Part shown: piece after piece, positions 43,775-52,317 of the stretch
How the letters are laid out: each line of letters opens with the position of its first letter
Position numbering within the stretch: the first letter of the stretch is position 1
Assembly: GCF_028885415.1 (NCBI RefSeq)
Contig: NZ_CP118527.1
Span: 1,116,001 to 1,180,000, forward strand
DNA length: 64,000 nt
Origin: Streptomyces coeruleorubidus
Lineage (GTDB): Bacteria > Actinomycetota > Actinomycetes > Streptomycetales > Streptomycetaceae
Direction of reading: 5' to 3'
Notes under the pieces: generated by a model
The model's database searches: none
The model's input: the letters and a program-made list of their open reading frames with translations, nothing else
Told to the model about the DNA's origin: nothing
Position numbers and translations under genes: made by a program

Positions 43775-44428
43775 GTGCTCTTCCGCCGTGCGTCTCGTAC
43801 GTCCGTCGTCATGACGGGGCTGGTCGCCTTGGCCGCACTCACGGCCGGGGGTTGCGACTCAAGTCCGGACCGGAAGCCGGCAGCCGCGGACGGACCCGCA
43901 GTGATCGCGCCGGGCGAGCCCGGCGAGGCGAACCGCACCCTGTCCGCCGAGGAAGCCGCCGGCCGGCACTCGGAGAACGACTCCCCCAACTCGGCGGATG
44001 TCTCCTACGCCCGCATGATGATCGAACACCACGCCCAGGCCCTCGTGATGACCGAACTCGCCCCGGAGCGCGCGGAGTCGGCGAAGGTGAAGCGGGTCGC
44101 CGCACGGATCGCCGCCGCCCAGAAGCCGGAGATCGATGCCATGAAGAGCTGGCTGAAGTCGTACGGCAAGCCGCTGAAGGCCGAACGGCACGAGCACGCC
44201 GCGATGCCCGGAATGGCGACCGAGACGCAGCTGAACGAACTCCGCGCGGCTCACGGAAAGGCCTTCGATCAGCTCTTCCTGACGCTGATGACGACCCATC
44301 ACCAGGGCGCGATCACGATGGCCGCGGACGTGAAGGGACAGGGGAACAACATCCGGATCGAGGAGATGGCCGACGAGGTGATCGCCCAGCAGACAAGCGA
44401 GATCACGCGGATGCGGGACATGCTCTAG
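43775..44428 (+). CDS. DUF305 family lipoprotein
   Basis: 217-aa lipoprotein: a short basic N-terminus, hydrophobic core and lipobox LTAGGC near residue 27. The DUF305 core is a four-helix ferritin-like fold with metal-type motifs: SYARMMIEHHAQALVMTELA (MIEHH), and LTLMTTHHQGAITMAADV (TTHHQG) near the C-terminus, plus the HEHAAMPGMAT loop. These His/Met-rich motifs suggest metal (perhaps copper) handling, as inferred for the family. AGGAGG precedes the GTG. Divergent from the LVIVD-repeat protein. Confidence 0.92.
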   Translation: MLFRRASRTSVVMTGLVALAALTAGGCDSSPDRKPAAADGPAVIAPGEPGEANRTLSAEEAAGRHSENDSPNSADVSYARMMIEHHAQALVMTELAPERAESAKVKRVAARIAAAQKPEIDAMKSWLKSYGKPLKAERHEHAAMPGMATETQLNELRAAHGKAFDQLFLTLMTTHHQGAITMAADVKGQGNNIRIEEMADEVIAQQTSEITRMRDML

Positions 44429-44456
44429 GGAGCGTCGAACGCCGGGCCGGACCCGC

Positions 44457-44975
44457 TCAGCGCCGGGCGCGGCGTGGTGTCAGGAGTCCGGCGTCCCGGG
44501 CCTGGCCGATCAGTCTGAGGGACTTGCGGCGGCTGTGCCCGGTCGCGCACATCACGGCGAGGACCGGATCGGCACCGTCCTGCTGGGCCGCGCGGTACTC
44601 CCGCGCCACCAGCCACCGCCCCTCGGCACCGCGCGGCCCGGCCGGCCGGGCGCGCCGTCCCTGGGCTCCGCGGCCTTCGGGAATCGTCCCGGCACCGGCG
44701 CAGCACGCCTCGACCAGCGAGTCCTCGATCCAGTCGGCGAGCACCGCCAGGTCGTCGAGGGACAGCGCGGGCTGCGCGCGTACGTCCTCGACGCCGACGC
44801 ATCCCCCGGCCACGACGGCCAGTGCGTCGACGTGGGCGCCGTCCGTGAAGGCCAGCCGGACGTCGAACCACCGCGTGGCGTCCTCGTTCTCCCGCACTTC
44901 CCACGCGGGCCGTACGGACACCGCGCTGTCCGCCGGCGAGCGATCAGAAAGGTTGAGAAAGGATGCTTCCAGCAC
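44457..44975 (-). CDS. Hypothetical protein (DUF6214-like)
   Basis: 172-aa cytosolic protein. The N-terminal half has a beta-type core (VRPAWEVRENEDATRWFDVR, VDALAVVAGGCVGVEDVR), followed by an acidic helix (LDDLAVLADWIEDSLVEACC) and a C-terminal part ending ATGHSRRKSLRLIGQARDAG, with LLTPRR, that looks like a small helix-turn-helix. Similar proteins are conserved in Streptomyces without known function. Divergent from the ferredoxin reductase gene. Confidence 0.65.
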   Translation of the reverse strand: MLEASFLNLSDRSPADSAVSVRPAWEVRENEDATRWFDVRLAFTDGAHVDALAVVAGGCVGVEDVRAQPALSLDDLAVLADWIEDSLVEACCAGAGTIPEGRGAQGRRARPAGPRGAEGRWLVAREYRAAQQDGADPVLAVMCATGHSRRKSLRLIGQARDAGLLTPRRARR

Positions 44976-45130
44976 ACACAGAACGTAACCGCATGATCAC
45001 ATTCCATACAGATCGGACACGCGCCCCGAGTGGAGCACGGCACCCTGTCAGCGGAGCCCGGCCGGTGCGATGCTGGAGGAGTCAGCGCTCTCGTGAGACC
45101 CCTCGGGATCCCCGGGTAAGGAGTTCCGCC

Positions 45131-46474
45131 GTGCTGCGAGTCGCCGTCGTAGGCTCCGGGCCGAGCGGGTGCTACACCGCCCAGAGCCTCGTCCAGCAGG
45201 ACCCCGAGGTGCACGTCGACGTCCTGGACCGGCTGCCGTGCCCCTACGGCCTGGTCCGCTACGGCGTGGCTCCGGACCACGAGAAGATCAAGTCGCTCCA
45301 GAACAACCTGCGCACGATCCTGGAGCACGACCGGGTCCGGTTCCTCGGAGGCGTCCAGGCCGGACCCGGCGGGGTGCCGGCCGCCCGGCTGCGGGAGATC
45401 TACCACGCGGTGGTGTACTGCGTGGGCGCCGCCACCGACCGCCATCTGGGCATCCCCGGGGAGGACCTGCCGGGCAGTTGGTCGGCGACGCAGTTCGTGT
45501 CCTGGTACAGCGCCCACCCGGACGCCGTGGACGCCGGGTTCCTGCGGGACGCCCGGTCGGCCGTGGTGATCGGCGTGGGGAACGTCGCCGTGGACGTCAC
45601 CCGGATGCTGGCGCGCGGCCTGGCCGAGCTCAGCCCGACCGACATGCCGCAGGCGGCCCTGACCACACTGGCGGCGAGCCGGGTGACCGAGATCCACATG
45701 GTGGGCCGGCGCGGCCCGTCCCAGGCCCGCTTCACCACCAAGGAGCTGCGCGAGCTGGGCACCCTGCCGGAGACCGACGTCACCGTGGACCCGGCGGAGC
45801 TGGCCCTGGACCCCGGGTACACCGACCCGTCCGCACTGCCCGCCCCGCAGCGCCGCAACGTGGAGGTGCTGCGCGGCTGGTCCGAGACACCGCCGAGCGG
45901 CGCCCCGCGCCGGATCCGGCTGCGCTTCTTCCTCCGCCCGGTCGAACTGCTCGCCGAGCAGGGCCACGTGGGCGCGGTGCGCTTCGAGCGGACGGCGCCG
46001 GACGGGCACGGCGGCGTGACGGGCACGGGCCGGTTCGAGGACTTCGAGGCGCAGTTGGTGCTGCGCTCGGTGGGCTATCGCGGAGTGCTGCTGGAAGGAC
46101 TGCCCTTCGACCCGGACCGGGGCACGGTGCCGAATCTGGCCGGGCGCGTTCTGCGCGAGGGCGTCGTCACGCCGGGCGAGTACGTGGCCGGCTGGATCAA
46201 GCGGGGCCCGACGGGCGTCATCGGCTCGAACCGCCCCTGCGCGAAGGAGACGGCGACGTCCCTGCTGGAGGACGCCCCGGTCCTCATCCACAAGGACGTC
46301 CCCGAGGACCCGCTCACGGCACTGCGCGCAGAGGGAGCCGACCCGGTCGAGTGGACGGGCTGGCAGTCGATCGAACAGGCAGAGGCAATGCTGGGAGCGT
46401 CACTCGGCAGGAACGTGGTGAAGCTCCCCGACTGGCAGTCCCTCATGACCGCCGCGCACGGCGACGCGTTCTAG
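45131..46474 (+). CDS. Ferredoxin/flavodoxin NADP+ reductase (FprA/adrenodoxin-reductase type)
   Basis: 447-aa flavoprotein that passes electrons between NADPH and ferredoxin, for example to cytochromes P450. The FAD motif is VAVVGSGPSGCYTAQSL (residues 4-20), then LPCPYGLVRYGVAPDHEKIK, a hallmark of the mitochondrial adrenodoxin-reductase type. The NADP motif is VVIGVGNVAVDVTRMLARG and the FAD/NADP region ends YVAGWIKRGPTGVIGSNRPC. Length is typical. AAGGAG precedes the GTG at 45131. No ferredoxin or P450 lies next to it. Confidence 0.95.
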   Translation: MLRVAVVGSGPSGCYTAQSLVQQDPEVHVDVLDRLPCPYGLVRYGVAPDHEKIKSLQNNLRTILEHDRVRFLGGVQAGPGGVPAARLREIYHAVVYCVGAATDRHLGIPGEDLPGSWSATQFVSWYSAHPDAVDAGFLRDARSAVVIGVGNVAVDVTRMLARGLAELSPTDMPQAALTTLAASRVTEIHMVGRRGPSQARFTTKELRELGTLPETDVTVDPAELALDPGYTDPSALPAPQRRNVEVLRGWSETPPSGAPRRIRLRFFLRPVELLAEQGHVGAVRFERTAPDGHGGVTGTGRFEDFEAQLVLRSVGYRGVLLEGLPFDPDRGTVPNLAGRVLREGVVTPGEYVAGWIKRGPTGVIGSNRPCAKETATSLLEDAPVLIHKDVPEDPLTALRAEGADPVEWTGWQSIEQAEAMLGASLGRNVVKLPDWQSLMTAAHGDAF

Positions 46475-46503
46475 CACCCGTACCGGACCACGGACGATCA
46501 GCC

Positions 46504-46848
46504 TCAGAGCCGCCCGGCCTGCCGACCCGCGGCATCGAGCAGGGCATCCATAAGCCCCGGGAACAGCTCGTCCAGATCATCCCGCCGCAGCCCGTTCATC
46601 TTGGCCGTCCCCCGGTACACCTGCCGAATCACCCCACTCTCCCGCAACACCCGGAAGTGATGCGTGGTCGTGGACTTCGTGACCGGCAGGTCGAAGTGCG
46701 AACAGGACAACTCCCCGCTGACCGCGGCAAGCTCCCGCACGATCCGCAGCCGCATCGGGTCGGAGAGGGCATGCAGCACACCCTCCAGCCGGATCTCGTC
46801 ACGCACGGGATGCGGCAGGTCGCGGCTGCTGACGGCGGGAGAGGTCAC
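46504..46848 (-). CDS. ArsR-family transcriptional regulator
   Basis: 114-aa winged helix. Features: EIRLEGVLHALSDPMRLRIV, the recognition helix region FDLPVTKSTTTHHFRVLRES and wing GVIRQVYRGTAKMNGLRRDD. It lacks the metal-binding cysteines of ArsR (only one Cys, SCSHF), so the signal is likely organic or redox rather than arsenite. GTG 46848 is chosen (GTGGAG upstream) because the longer frame has no conserved residues. Divergent from an Old Yellow Enzyme, with two matching operators between them. Confidence 0.88.
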   Translation of the reverse strand: MTSPAVSSRDLPHPVRDEIRLEGVLHALSDPMRLRIVRELAAVSGELSCSHFDLPVTKSTTTHHFRVLRESGVIRQVYRGTAKMNGLRRDDLDELFPGLMDALLDAAGRQAGRL

Positions 46849-46879
46849 GGCGGCTCCACTTCCTTCGGGGATCCCATAG

Positions 46880-46929
46880 TACGAGAGACCTCGTAGTTTG
46901 ACATCCGCCGTACTACGATGCCTATCGTA
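46880..46929. promoter_or_regulatory. Two 6-4-6 operators between ArsR and Old Yellow Enzyme
   Basis: TACGAG-AGAC-CTCGTA (46880-46895) and TACGAT-GCCT-ATCGTA (46914-46929) are both perfect 16-bp palindromes with the same TACGA arms, starts spaced 34 bases. They lie between the divergent starts (46848 and 46967), one next to each gene, and are strong candidate ArsR sites. Confidence 0.8.
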
Positions 46930-46966
46930 CGAGTCGACATCGGCCCCGTGACGAATGGAGTCCGCC

Positions 46967-48046
46967 GTGACCGCGCTCTTCGAGCCCTGCACCCTGCGCG
47001 ATGTGACGATCCCGAACCGCGTGTGGATGCCCCCCATGTGCCAGTACTCGGCCGCACCGCAGGGCCCGGAGACCGGCGTCCCCAACGACTGGCACTTCGC
47101 GCACTACGCCGCCCGCGCCACCGGCGGCACGGGCCTGATCATCGTCGAGGCCACCGCGGTCTCCCCGGAGGGGCGCATCTCGCCGTACGACCTCGGCATC
47201 TGGAACGACACGCAGGTCGAGGCGTTCCGCCGCATCACCGGCTTCCTCGCCTCGCAGGGCACGGTGCCGGCGATCCAGCTGGCCCACGCCGGCCGCAAGG
47301 CTTCGACGGACCGCACCTGGAAGGGCGGCGCCCCGGTCGGCCCGGAGGCGTACGGGTGGGATTCCGTGGCGCCGAGCCCGATCGCCTTCGACGACCGGCA
47401 CCCGGTTCCGGCCGAGCTGACCGTCGATCAGATCAAGGAGATCGTCGGGCAGTTCGCGGCCGCCGCCCGTCGCGCGCTCGCCGCCGGTTTCGAGATCGCC
47501 GAGATCCACGGCGCCCACGGCTACCTGATCAACGAGTTCCTCTCCCCGCACTCCAACCACCGCACCGACGCCTATGGCGGCTCGTATGAGAACCGCACCC
47601 GCTTCGCGCTCGAAGTCGTCGACGCCGTACGGGAGGTGTGGCCCGAGGACAAGCCGCTGTTCTTCCGCGTCTCGGCGACCGAATGGCTCGACGAGGGCGG
47701 CTGGACCGCGGACGACACCGTCCGCTTCGCCGCCGACCTGCGGGCCCACGGTGTCGACCTGCTGGACGTCTCCACCGGTGGCAACGCCTCCGGCGTCCGC
47801 ATCCCCACGGGCCCCGGCTACCAGGTGCCCTTCGCCGCCCGGGTGAAGCAGGAGACGACACTGCCCGTCGCCGCGGTGGGGCTGATCACCGATGTCGAGC
47901 AGGCCGAGAAGATCCTGGCCAATGGCGAGGCCGACGCGGTACTGCTGGGCCGTGAGCTGCTGCGCAACCCTTCGTGGGCCCGGCAGGCGGCGCGGGAACT
48001 CGGCGGTGAGGTGCGGGTGCCGGACCAGTACCACCGGTCGGTCTGA
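46967..48046 (+). CDS. Old Yellow Enzyme-family NADH:flavin oxidoreductase (YqjM-like)
   Basis: 359-aa FMN ene-reductase. The YqjM-type Cys25 is in WMPPMCQYSAAP, the active-site His pair in IHGAHGYLINEFLSPHSNHR (His181, His184; Tyr186 is the proton donor), and HAGRKAS (about 107-113) binds FMN. The barrel end ISTGGN-like segment reads DVSTGGNASG. It reduces activated C=C bonds of enones or related electrophiles with NAD(P)H. GTG 46967 has GGAG 8-11 bases upstream. Divergent ArsR regulator with two operators; induction by electrophiles is inferred. Confidence 0.95.
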   Translation: MTALFEPCTLRDVTIPNRVWMPPMCQYSAAPQGPETGVPNDWHFAHYAARATGGTGLIIVEATAVSPEGRISPYDLGIWNDTQVEAFRRITGFLASQGTVPAIQLAHAGRKASTDRTWKGGAPVGPEAYGWDSVAPSPIAFDDRHPVPAELTVDQIKEIVGQFAAAARRALAAGFEIAEIHGAHGYLINEFLSPHSNHRTDAYGGSYENRTRFALEVVDAVREVWPEDKPLFFRVSATEWLDEGGWTADDTVRFAADLRAHGVDLLDVSTGGNASGVRIPTGPGYQVPFAARVKQETTLPVAAVGLITDVEQAEKILANGEADAVLLGRELLRNPSWARQAARELGGEVRVPDQYHRSV

Positions 48047-48080
48047 GCCGACACCCGCGCCCCGAGGCACACCGCCCACG

Positions 48081-49445
48081 TCAACCGGTCGCGCACGCCG
48101 TCCCGTTGAGCGTGAACGCGGCCGGAGCGGCGCTGTCGCCGCCGTGACCGGCCTGATAGCCGATGCGCACGCTCGCGCCCGGCGCGATGGTGCCGTTGTA
48201 GGACACGTTGGTCGCGGTCACCGACCCGGACGAGGGCGTGTACGTGGCGCCCCAGCCGCCCGTGACCGTCTGCCCGGCGGGGAGCGTGAAGCCGAGTTTC
48301 CAGCCGTTGACCGTCGTCGTGCCGGTGTTGGTGATGGTCACGGAGGCGGTCAGGCCGGTGTTCCAGGCGTTCACGGCGGCCGTGACCTTGCAGGCGCCGG
48401 GCTGGGGCTGGGGAGCCGGGCCCGGCTTGTCGAGGCCGAAGAAGGTGAGCACACGGGATGCCATGCCGTGGGCGTACAGGTTGTGGCCGACGCCCTGGAG
48501 GCTGACGGCCTCCACGGGCGCCTGGTCACCCGTGCCGCCGTAGCGGGTGCGGGTCCAGCCGGACTGGGGTGTGTCGGTGGCGGCCGGCGTCTGGCTCACG
48601 CCCTGCACGTTCGTCCACTGTTTGATCTGCTCCCCGAAGTTGGGGTAGCGCAGGACGTCGTCCTCGGTGCCGTGCCAGATCTGCATCCGCGGGCGGGGGC
48701 CGCTGTAGCCGGGATAGGCGTTCCGGACCAGGTCGCCCCACTCCTTCGGGGTGTGGGTGACCGTGCCGCCCGAGCAGTTGCTGTTCCACTCGGAGCCGTC
48801 GGTGGTGGCGAAGCAGGCGAACGGCACGCCGGAGAAGGCGGCGCCCGCCGCGAACACGTCGGGGTAGTCGCCGAGCAGGACGTTCGTCATCATCGCGCCG
48901 GAGGAGATGCCGGTGGCGAACACCCGGCCGGTGTCGGCGTCGTAGGTGCGGGTCACCCAGTCGATCATCGACTTGACGCCGACCGGGTCGCTGCCGCCGC
49001 CGCGGCGCAGGGCCTGGGGCGAGGAGACGTCGAAGCACTTGCTGCTGCGCGTGACGGACGGGTAGAGCACGATGAACCCGTACCGGTCGGCCAGGGTGTC
49101 GTACTCGGTGCCGTTGTACATGTCCGGGCCCGAGCCGGTGCACCAGTGCACGGCGACCACGACCGCCGGGTTCGGCGTGACGTTCTCCGGCACGTACAGG
49201 TACATCCGAAGGTTGCTGGGGTTCGTACCGAAGTTCGTGACCTCGGTGAGGGTCGCGGTGGGTACGGCCTTCTCACGGGCGGAATCACGGGCGGAATCAC
49301 GGGCGCTGTCGTGAGCGGCGGCCGCGGGTGCGGTGAGCACCGAGGCCGCGAGCAACGCCAGCAGCGCGGCGAGGAGCGTGGCGAGGAGTGCGGCGGGCAT
49401 CGACCGCAGCGGTCTCCTCGTCGTGGGGTGGGGAGTGGCAGGCAC
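48081..49445 (-). CDS. Secreted PHB-depolymerase-family esterase with C-terminal CBM2
   Basis: 454-aa exported enzyme. Signal peptide near MPAALLATLLAALLALLAAS; then a short DSAR repeat (HDSARDSARDSARE). The alpha/beta-hydrolase catalytic domain contains VVVAVHWCTGSGPDMYNG, the nucleophile elbow GISSGAMMT (GxSxG) and the catalytic His near EAVSLQGVGHNLYAHGMAS. From about residue 348 a Pro-rich linker leads to a family-2 carbohydrate-binding module (GACKVTAAVNAWNTGLTASV to GTACATG), with conserved Trp and paired Cys. It most likely removes acetyl or feruloyl groups from xylan or binds cellulose; the depolymerase name is structural only. Downstream partner of a broken GH62 gene. Confidence 0.92.
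   Translation of the reverse strand: MPATPHPTTRRPLRSMPAALLATLLAALLALLAASVLTAPAAAAHDSARDSARDSAREKAVPTATLTEVTNFGTNPSNLRMYLYVPENVTPNPAVVVAVHWCTGSGPDMYNGTEYDTLADRYGFIVLYPSVTRSSKCFDVSSPQALRRGGGSDPVGVKSMIDWVTRTYDADTGRVFATGISSGAMMTNVLLGDYPDVFAAGAAFSGVPFACFATTDGSEWNSNCSGGTVTHTPKEWGDLVRNAYPGYSGPRPRMQIWHGTEDDVLRYPNFGEQIKQWTNVQGVSQTPAATDTPQSGWTRTRYGGTGDQAPVEAVSLQGVGHNLYAHGMASRVLTFFGLDKPGPAPQPQPGACKVTAAVNAWNTGLTASVTITNTGTTTVNGWKLGFTLPAGQTVTGGWGATYTPSSGSVTATNVSYNGTIAPGASVRIGYQAGHGGDSAAPAAFTLNGTACATG
49273..49308 (-). repeat. Three 12-bp tandem repeats in the esterase gene
   Basis: TCACGGGCGGAA at 49273 and 49285 and a variant (TCACGGGCGCTG) at 49297 encode the DSAR repeat directly after the signal peptide. 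In frame, so a length-variable spacer. Confidence 0.7.
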
Positions 49446-49497
49446 GTCCGGGTCCCTTCGGTGGTGAGGCGCGGCTCGCAGGACGTCGTACGGCGGT

Positions 49498-50087
49498 TCA
49501 GCAGGTGGAGTTCGTCTGGGTCGGCAGGGCGGGCTGCCAGGGCAGCCGGTGGTACTCGCCGCTGGAGGCCGGGTCCATCCCCTGGTAGAGGAACCGGAGG
49601 CGGCACGGATCGATGGTGAGGGTCTGGTCGACGCCGGAGCGGATCAGCTCGCCGTGGCTGAAGTCCCTGGTCCAGGCGGGTTGTCCGGCCTCGAAGGCGA
49701 CGTTGGCCGAGCGGGCGAAGGGGTTGGCCTCGGTGTCGGCCGGCGGTTTCCACGTGCCACCCAGGCCGTCGGCGGTCCAGGCCCGGAAGTGGCGCCGCCA
49801 GGCTCCAGCGTCCGGCGGTGTCGGCGGTCGTGAAGTAGCCGTGCCGGTGGTCCTGGCACCGGAACACCGTCGGGTCCTCGACCGAGAGGATCGGGTGGCC
49901 GGCGTCCGGTTTCGGACTGATCTGCGGGCCGCTCGAAGACCATGTGAACAACCCCGGCAGGGAGTCCTCGCGGCCCGGCTGCGGCGTGCCCGCGAGCGCC
50001 GGTCCCGGCGCCAGGGCCAGGACACCGACGGCCGGCAGCGTGAAACACGGGCCCGCTGACGAACGTACGCATGCGCGGAGTCCTCAT
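49498..50087 (-). pseudogene. Broken GH62 alpha-L-arabinofuranosidase
   Basis: Three frames together spell a GH62 enzyme. From ATG 50087, MRTPRMRTFVSGPVF is the start of a signal peptide; a frameshift near 50042 joins it to LPAVGVLALAPGPALAGTPQ and then to LFTWSSSGPQISPKPDAGHP and SVEDPTVFRCQDHRHG. Near 49815 the frame shifts again and about 150 internal residues are missing. The C-terminal part then reads FRAWTADGLGGTWKPPADTE, TRDFSHGELIRSGVDQTLTI and DPCRLRFLYQGMDPASSGEY, ending LPTQTNSTC. The catalytic core is lost. CebR-like boxes upstream show it once belonged to the polysaccharide regulon. Confidence 0.8.
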
Positions 50088-50149
50088 CGACCCGCCCTCT
50101 CCTGAAGGGAAGCGCCCGATCGGCATGGTGACATGCGCATGGCTTTCAT

Positions 50150-50163
50150 GGAAGCGCTCCCAC
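50150..50163. promoter_or_regulatory. CebR-like LacI operator upstream of the GH62 relic
   Basis: TGGAAGCGCTCCCA differs at one position from the TGGGAGCGCTCCCA palindrome bound by cellulose-utilisation regulators of the LacI family (CebR) in Streptomyces. It is 63 bases upstream of the relic's ATG. Confidence 0.7.
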
Positions 50164-50224
50164 ACCGCTTCCCGCAGCGCCGGCGCTCCGACCAGGTCCG
50201 GCCGAATGTGTTCTGCGCGAAGCG

Positions 50225-50253
50225 TTGACTAGAAAGCGCTTGCCCCCTACGTT
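50225..50253 (+). promoter_or_regulatory. Pectate lyase promoter with LacI-type box in its spacer
   Basis: TTGACT (50225-50230), 17-base spacer, TACGTT (50248-50253) form a plausible promoter for the rightward pectate lyase. The spacer holds AAGCGCTT (50234-50241), the core of LacI-type sugar operators, so repression by occlusion is expected. The leader to the start at 50454 is about 200 bases with no gene. Confidence 0.6.
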
Positions 50254-50453
50254 CCGTTCAGCAGTGTGACCCGCAAGCGCCTCCGCCAGGGCGCCCGCCG
50301 AGACCTGCCACGCCCGGGGAAGTGCACCCCCAGGGCATGACAGGACCTCCGGACCGGTCGCACGCAGCGCACGCGGTGAGCAACATGGCGAACGTCATTC
50401 ATGTACATGACCGACCTGGCACCATGAAGGCACCACGAAGGGACGCACCCCAC

Positions 50454-51434
50454 ATGCGTACTCATCCCCCACGTACTCGTGTCCGCAGATCCACCCTGGC
50501 GCTCGCCGCCGCATCCGCACTGGCGACCGTGACGGTCCTGGCCGTTCCCCAGCCGGCCGGGGCCGCCGAGACCTCACCGGTCGGGTTCGGCGCGGGGACG
50601 ACCGGCGGCGGCAGCGCCTCGGCGGTCACCGTCTCCACGCTGAGCGCCTTCAAGTCGGCCGTGACCGGCAACTCGGCCAAGGTCGTCCGGGTCAACGGCC
50701 TGATCTCGCTGAGCGGTCAGGTCGACATCGGTTCCAACACGACCGTCCTGGGCGTGGGTTCCGCGTCCGGGTTCACCGGCGGCGGACTCCGGCTGAAGAA
50801 GGTCTCGAACGTCGTCATCCGCAACCTCAACATCAGCAAGCCGGTGGCGCCCGCCGACGGCATCACCGTCGAGGCGTCCAGCAAGGTCTGGATCGACCAC
50901 AACTCCTTCTCGGCCGACCGCGATCACGACAAGGACCATTACGACGGCCTGCTGGACGTCAACCACGGCGCGGACAACGTCACGGTGTCCTGGAACACCT
51001 TCAAGAACCACTTCAAGGGCTCGCTCGTCGGCCACAGCGACAACAACGCGAGCGAGGACACCGGCCGCCTGAAGGTGACGTACCACCACAACCACTTCGC
51101 CAACGTGTACTCGCGCATCCCCAGCCTGCGCTTCGGCACCGGGCACTTCTACAACAACTACGTCCAGGGCGCCGACACCGCCTGCCACTCGCGCATGGGC
51201 GCCCAGATGCTGGTCGAGAACAACGTCTTCCGCTCGACGAAGGTCGCGGTCACCACGAACCGCAGCAGCGACGTCGACGGATACGCCAACCTGCGCGGCA
51301 ACGACCTCGGTGGAGCCGCTACCGAGGTCTCGCGGGTCGGCACCTTCACCAGCCCGCCGTACGGCTACACGGCGGAGCCGGCCTCGTCCGTCGTCGCCTC
51401 GGTGACGTCGGGTGCGGGCGCCGGAAAGCTCTGA
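50454..51434 (+). CDS. Secreted pectate lyase, PL1 family
   Basis: 326-aa exported enzyme that cleaves polygalacturonate by beta-elimination. Signal peptide RRSTLALAAASALATVTVLA with cleavage after GAA near residue 38. The parallel beta-helix has VSTLSAFKSAVTGNSAKVVR, the Ca2+-binding region VWIDHNSFSADRDHDKDHYD, and the catalytic Arg in SRIPSLRFGTGHFYNNYVQG. Length is right for PL1. ATG 50454 is preferred to an earlier in-frame Met because the signal begins here. It is followed 55 bases later by a PL3 lyase on the same strand. Confidence 0.94.
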   Translation: MRTHPPRTRVRRSTLALAAASALATVTVLAVPQPAGAAETSPVGFGAGTTGGGSASAVTVSTLSAFKSAVTGNSAKVVRVNGLISLSGQVDIGSNTTVLGVGSASGFTGGGLRLKKVSNVVIRNLNISKPVAPADGITVEASSKVWIDHNSFSADRDHDKDHYDGLLDVNHGADNVTVSWNTFKNHFKGSLVGHSDNNASEDTGRLKVTYHHNHFANVYSRIPSLRFGTGHFYNNYVQGADTACHSRMGAQMLVENNVFRSTKVAVTTNRSSDVDGYANLRGNDLGGAATEVSRVGTFTSPPYGYTAEPASSVVASVTSGAGAGKL

Positions 51435-51489
51435 CACCCCGTCCGCTCGGACACCCCTCATCCGCTCAGACGACAGAAGGAATCGGGAC

Positions 51490-52278
51490 ATGACTTCTGC
51501 GACACGTCCGCGCGCCCGCAGGCGCGCACTGACCGGCGCGCTGGCCACTCTCGGCCTGTCGGTTGGCATGATCATGACTACCAATGCGCCGACGGCGAGC
51601 GCCGCCACCTGGCCCACCCCCAACGGCAGCCAGGGAACCTCCTCCACCATCTCCGTGTCCGGCACCAAGGACTACGGGATGAAGCGGTTCTACGGCACCG
51701 GAAGCCTGGCCGGCGACGGCCAGGAGGAGGGCCAGGACCCGATCTTCAAGCTCGCCGACGGCGCGGTGCTGAAGAACGTCATCCTCGGCGCCCCCGCCGC
51801 CGACGGCATCCACTGCCAGGGCAGCTGCACGCTCCAGAACGTCTGGTGGGAGGACGTCGGCGAGGACGCCGCCACCTTCCGCGGCGGCACCGGCGCCACC
51901 TACCACGTGATCGGCGGCGGCGCGAAGAAGGCGGCGGACAAGGTCTTCCAGCACAACGGCGGCGGCACCCTGAACATCTCCAACTTCGCGGTGCAGGAGT
52001 TCAAGACGCTCTACCGCTCCTGCGGTGACTGCTCCACGCAGTACACGCGGAAGGTGAACCTGAACACCATCGACGTGACCGGGACGGGCTCCACGGCGCG
52101 TCTGGTCGGCATCAACGTCAACCGCAACGACGTGGCGACGCTGCGCGGCATCACCATCCGCAACGACGCCGGCCGCAAGGTCGTCCCCTGCCAGAAGTAC
52201 AACAACAACACCGCCGTCGGGTCGGGACCCGACAGCAAGAACTGCCTCTACTCCGCCTCGGACATCACCTACAGGTAG
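51490..52278 (+). CDS. Secreted pectate lyase, PL3 family
   Basis: 262-aa exported pectate lyase. Signal RRALTGALATLGLSVGMIMT and cleavage after ASA near residue 37. Beta-helix features: DPIFKLADGAVLKNVILGAP, DGIHCQGSCTLQNVWWEDVG, the Ca2+-binding EDAATFRGG, and the C-terminal KTLYRSCGDCSTQY and VGINVNRNDVATLRGI. Cysteines are paired as in PL3 (HCQGSC, SCGDC, PCQKY/NCLY). AAGGA precedes the ATG. It probably acts with the PL1 lyase on pectin and shares its operon. Confidence 0.94.
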   Translation: MTSATRPRARRRALTGALATLGLSVGMIMTTNAPTASAATWPTPNGSQGTSSTISVSGTKDYGMKRFYGTGSLAGDGQEEGQDPIFKLADGAVLKNVILGAPAADGIHCQGSCTLQNVWWEDVGEDAATFRGGTGATYHVIGGGAKKAADKVFQHNGGGTLNISNFAVQEFKTLYRSCGDCSTQYTRKVNLNTIDVTGTGSTARLVGINVNRNDVATLRGITIRNDAGRKVVPCQKYNNNTAVGSGPDSKNCLYSASDITYR

Positions 52279-52317
52279 TCCCTCAGGCAGTTCCTCGGGC
52301 AGTCCCCCCACGGTGAA

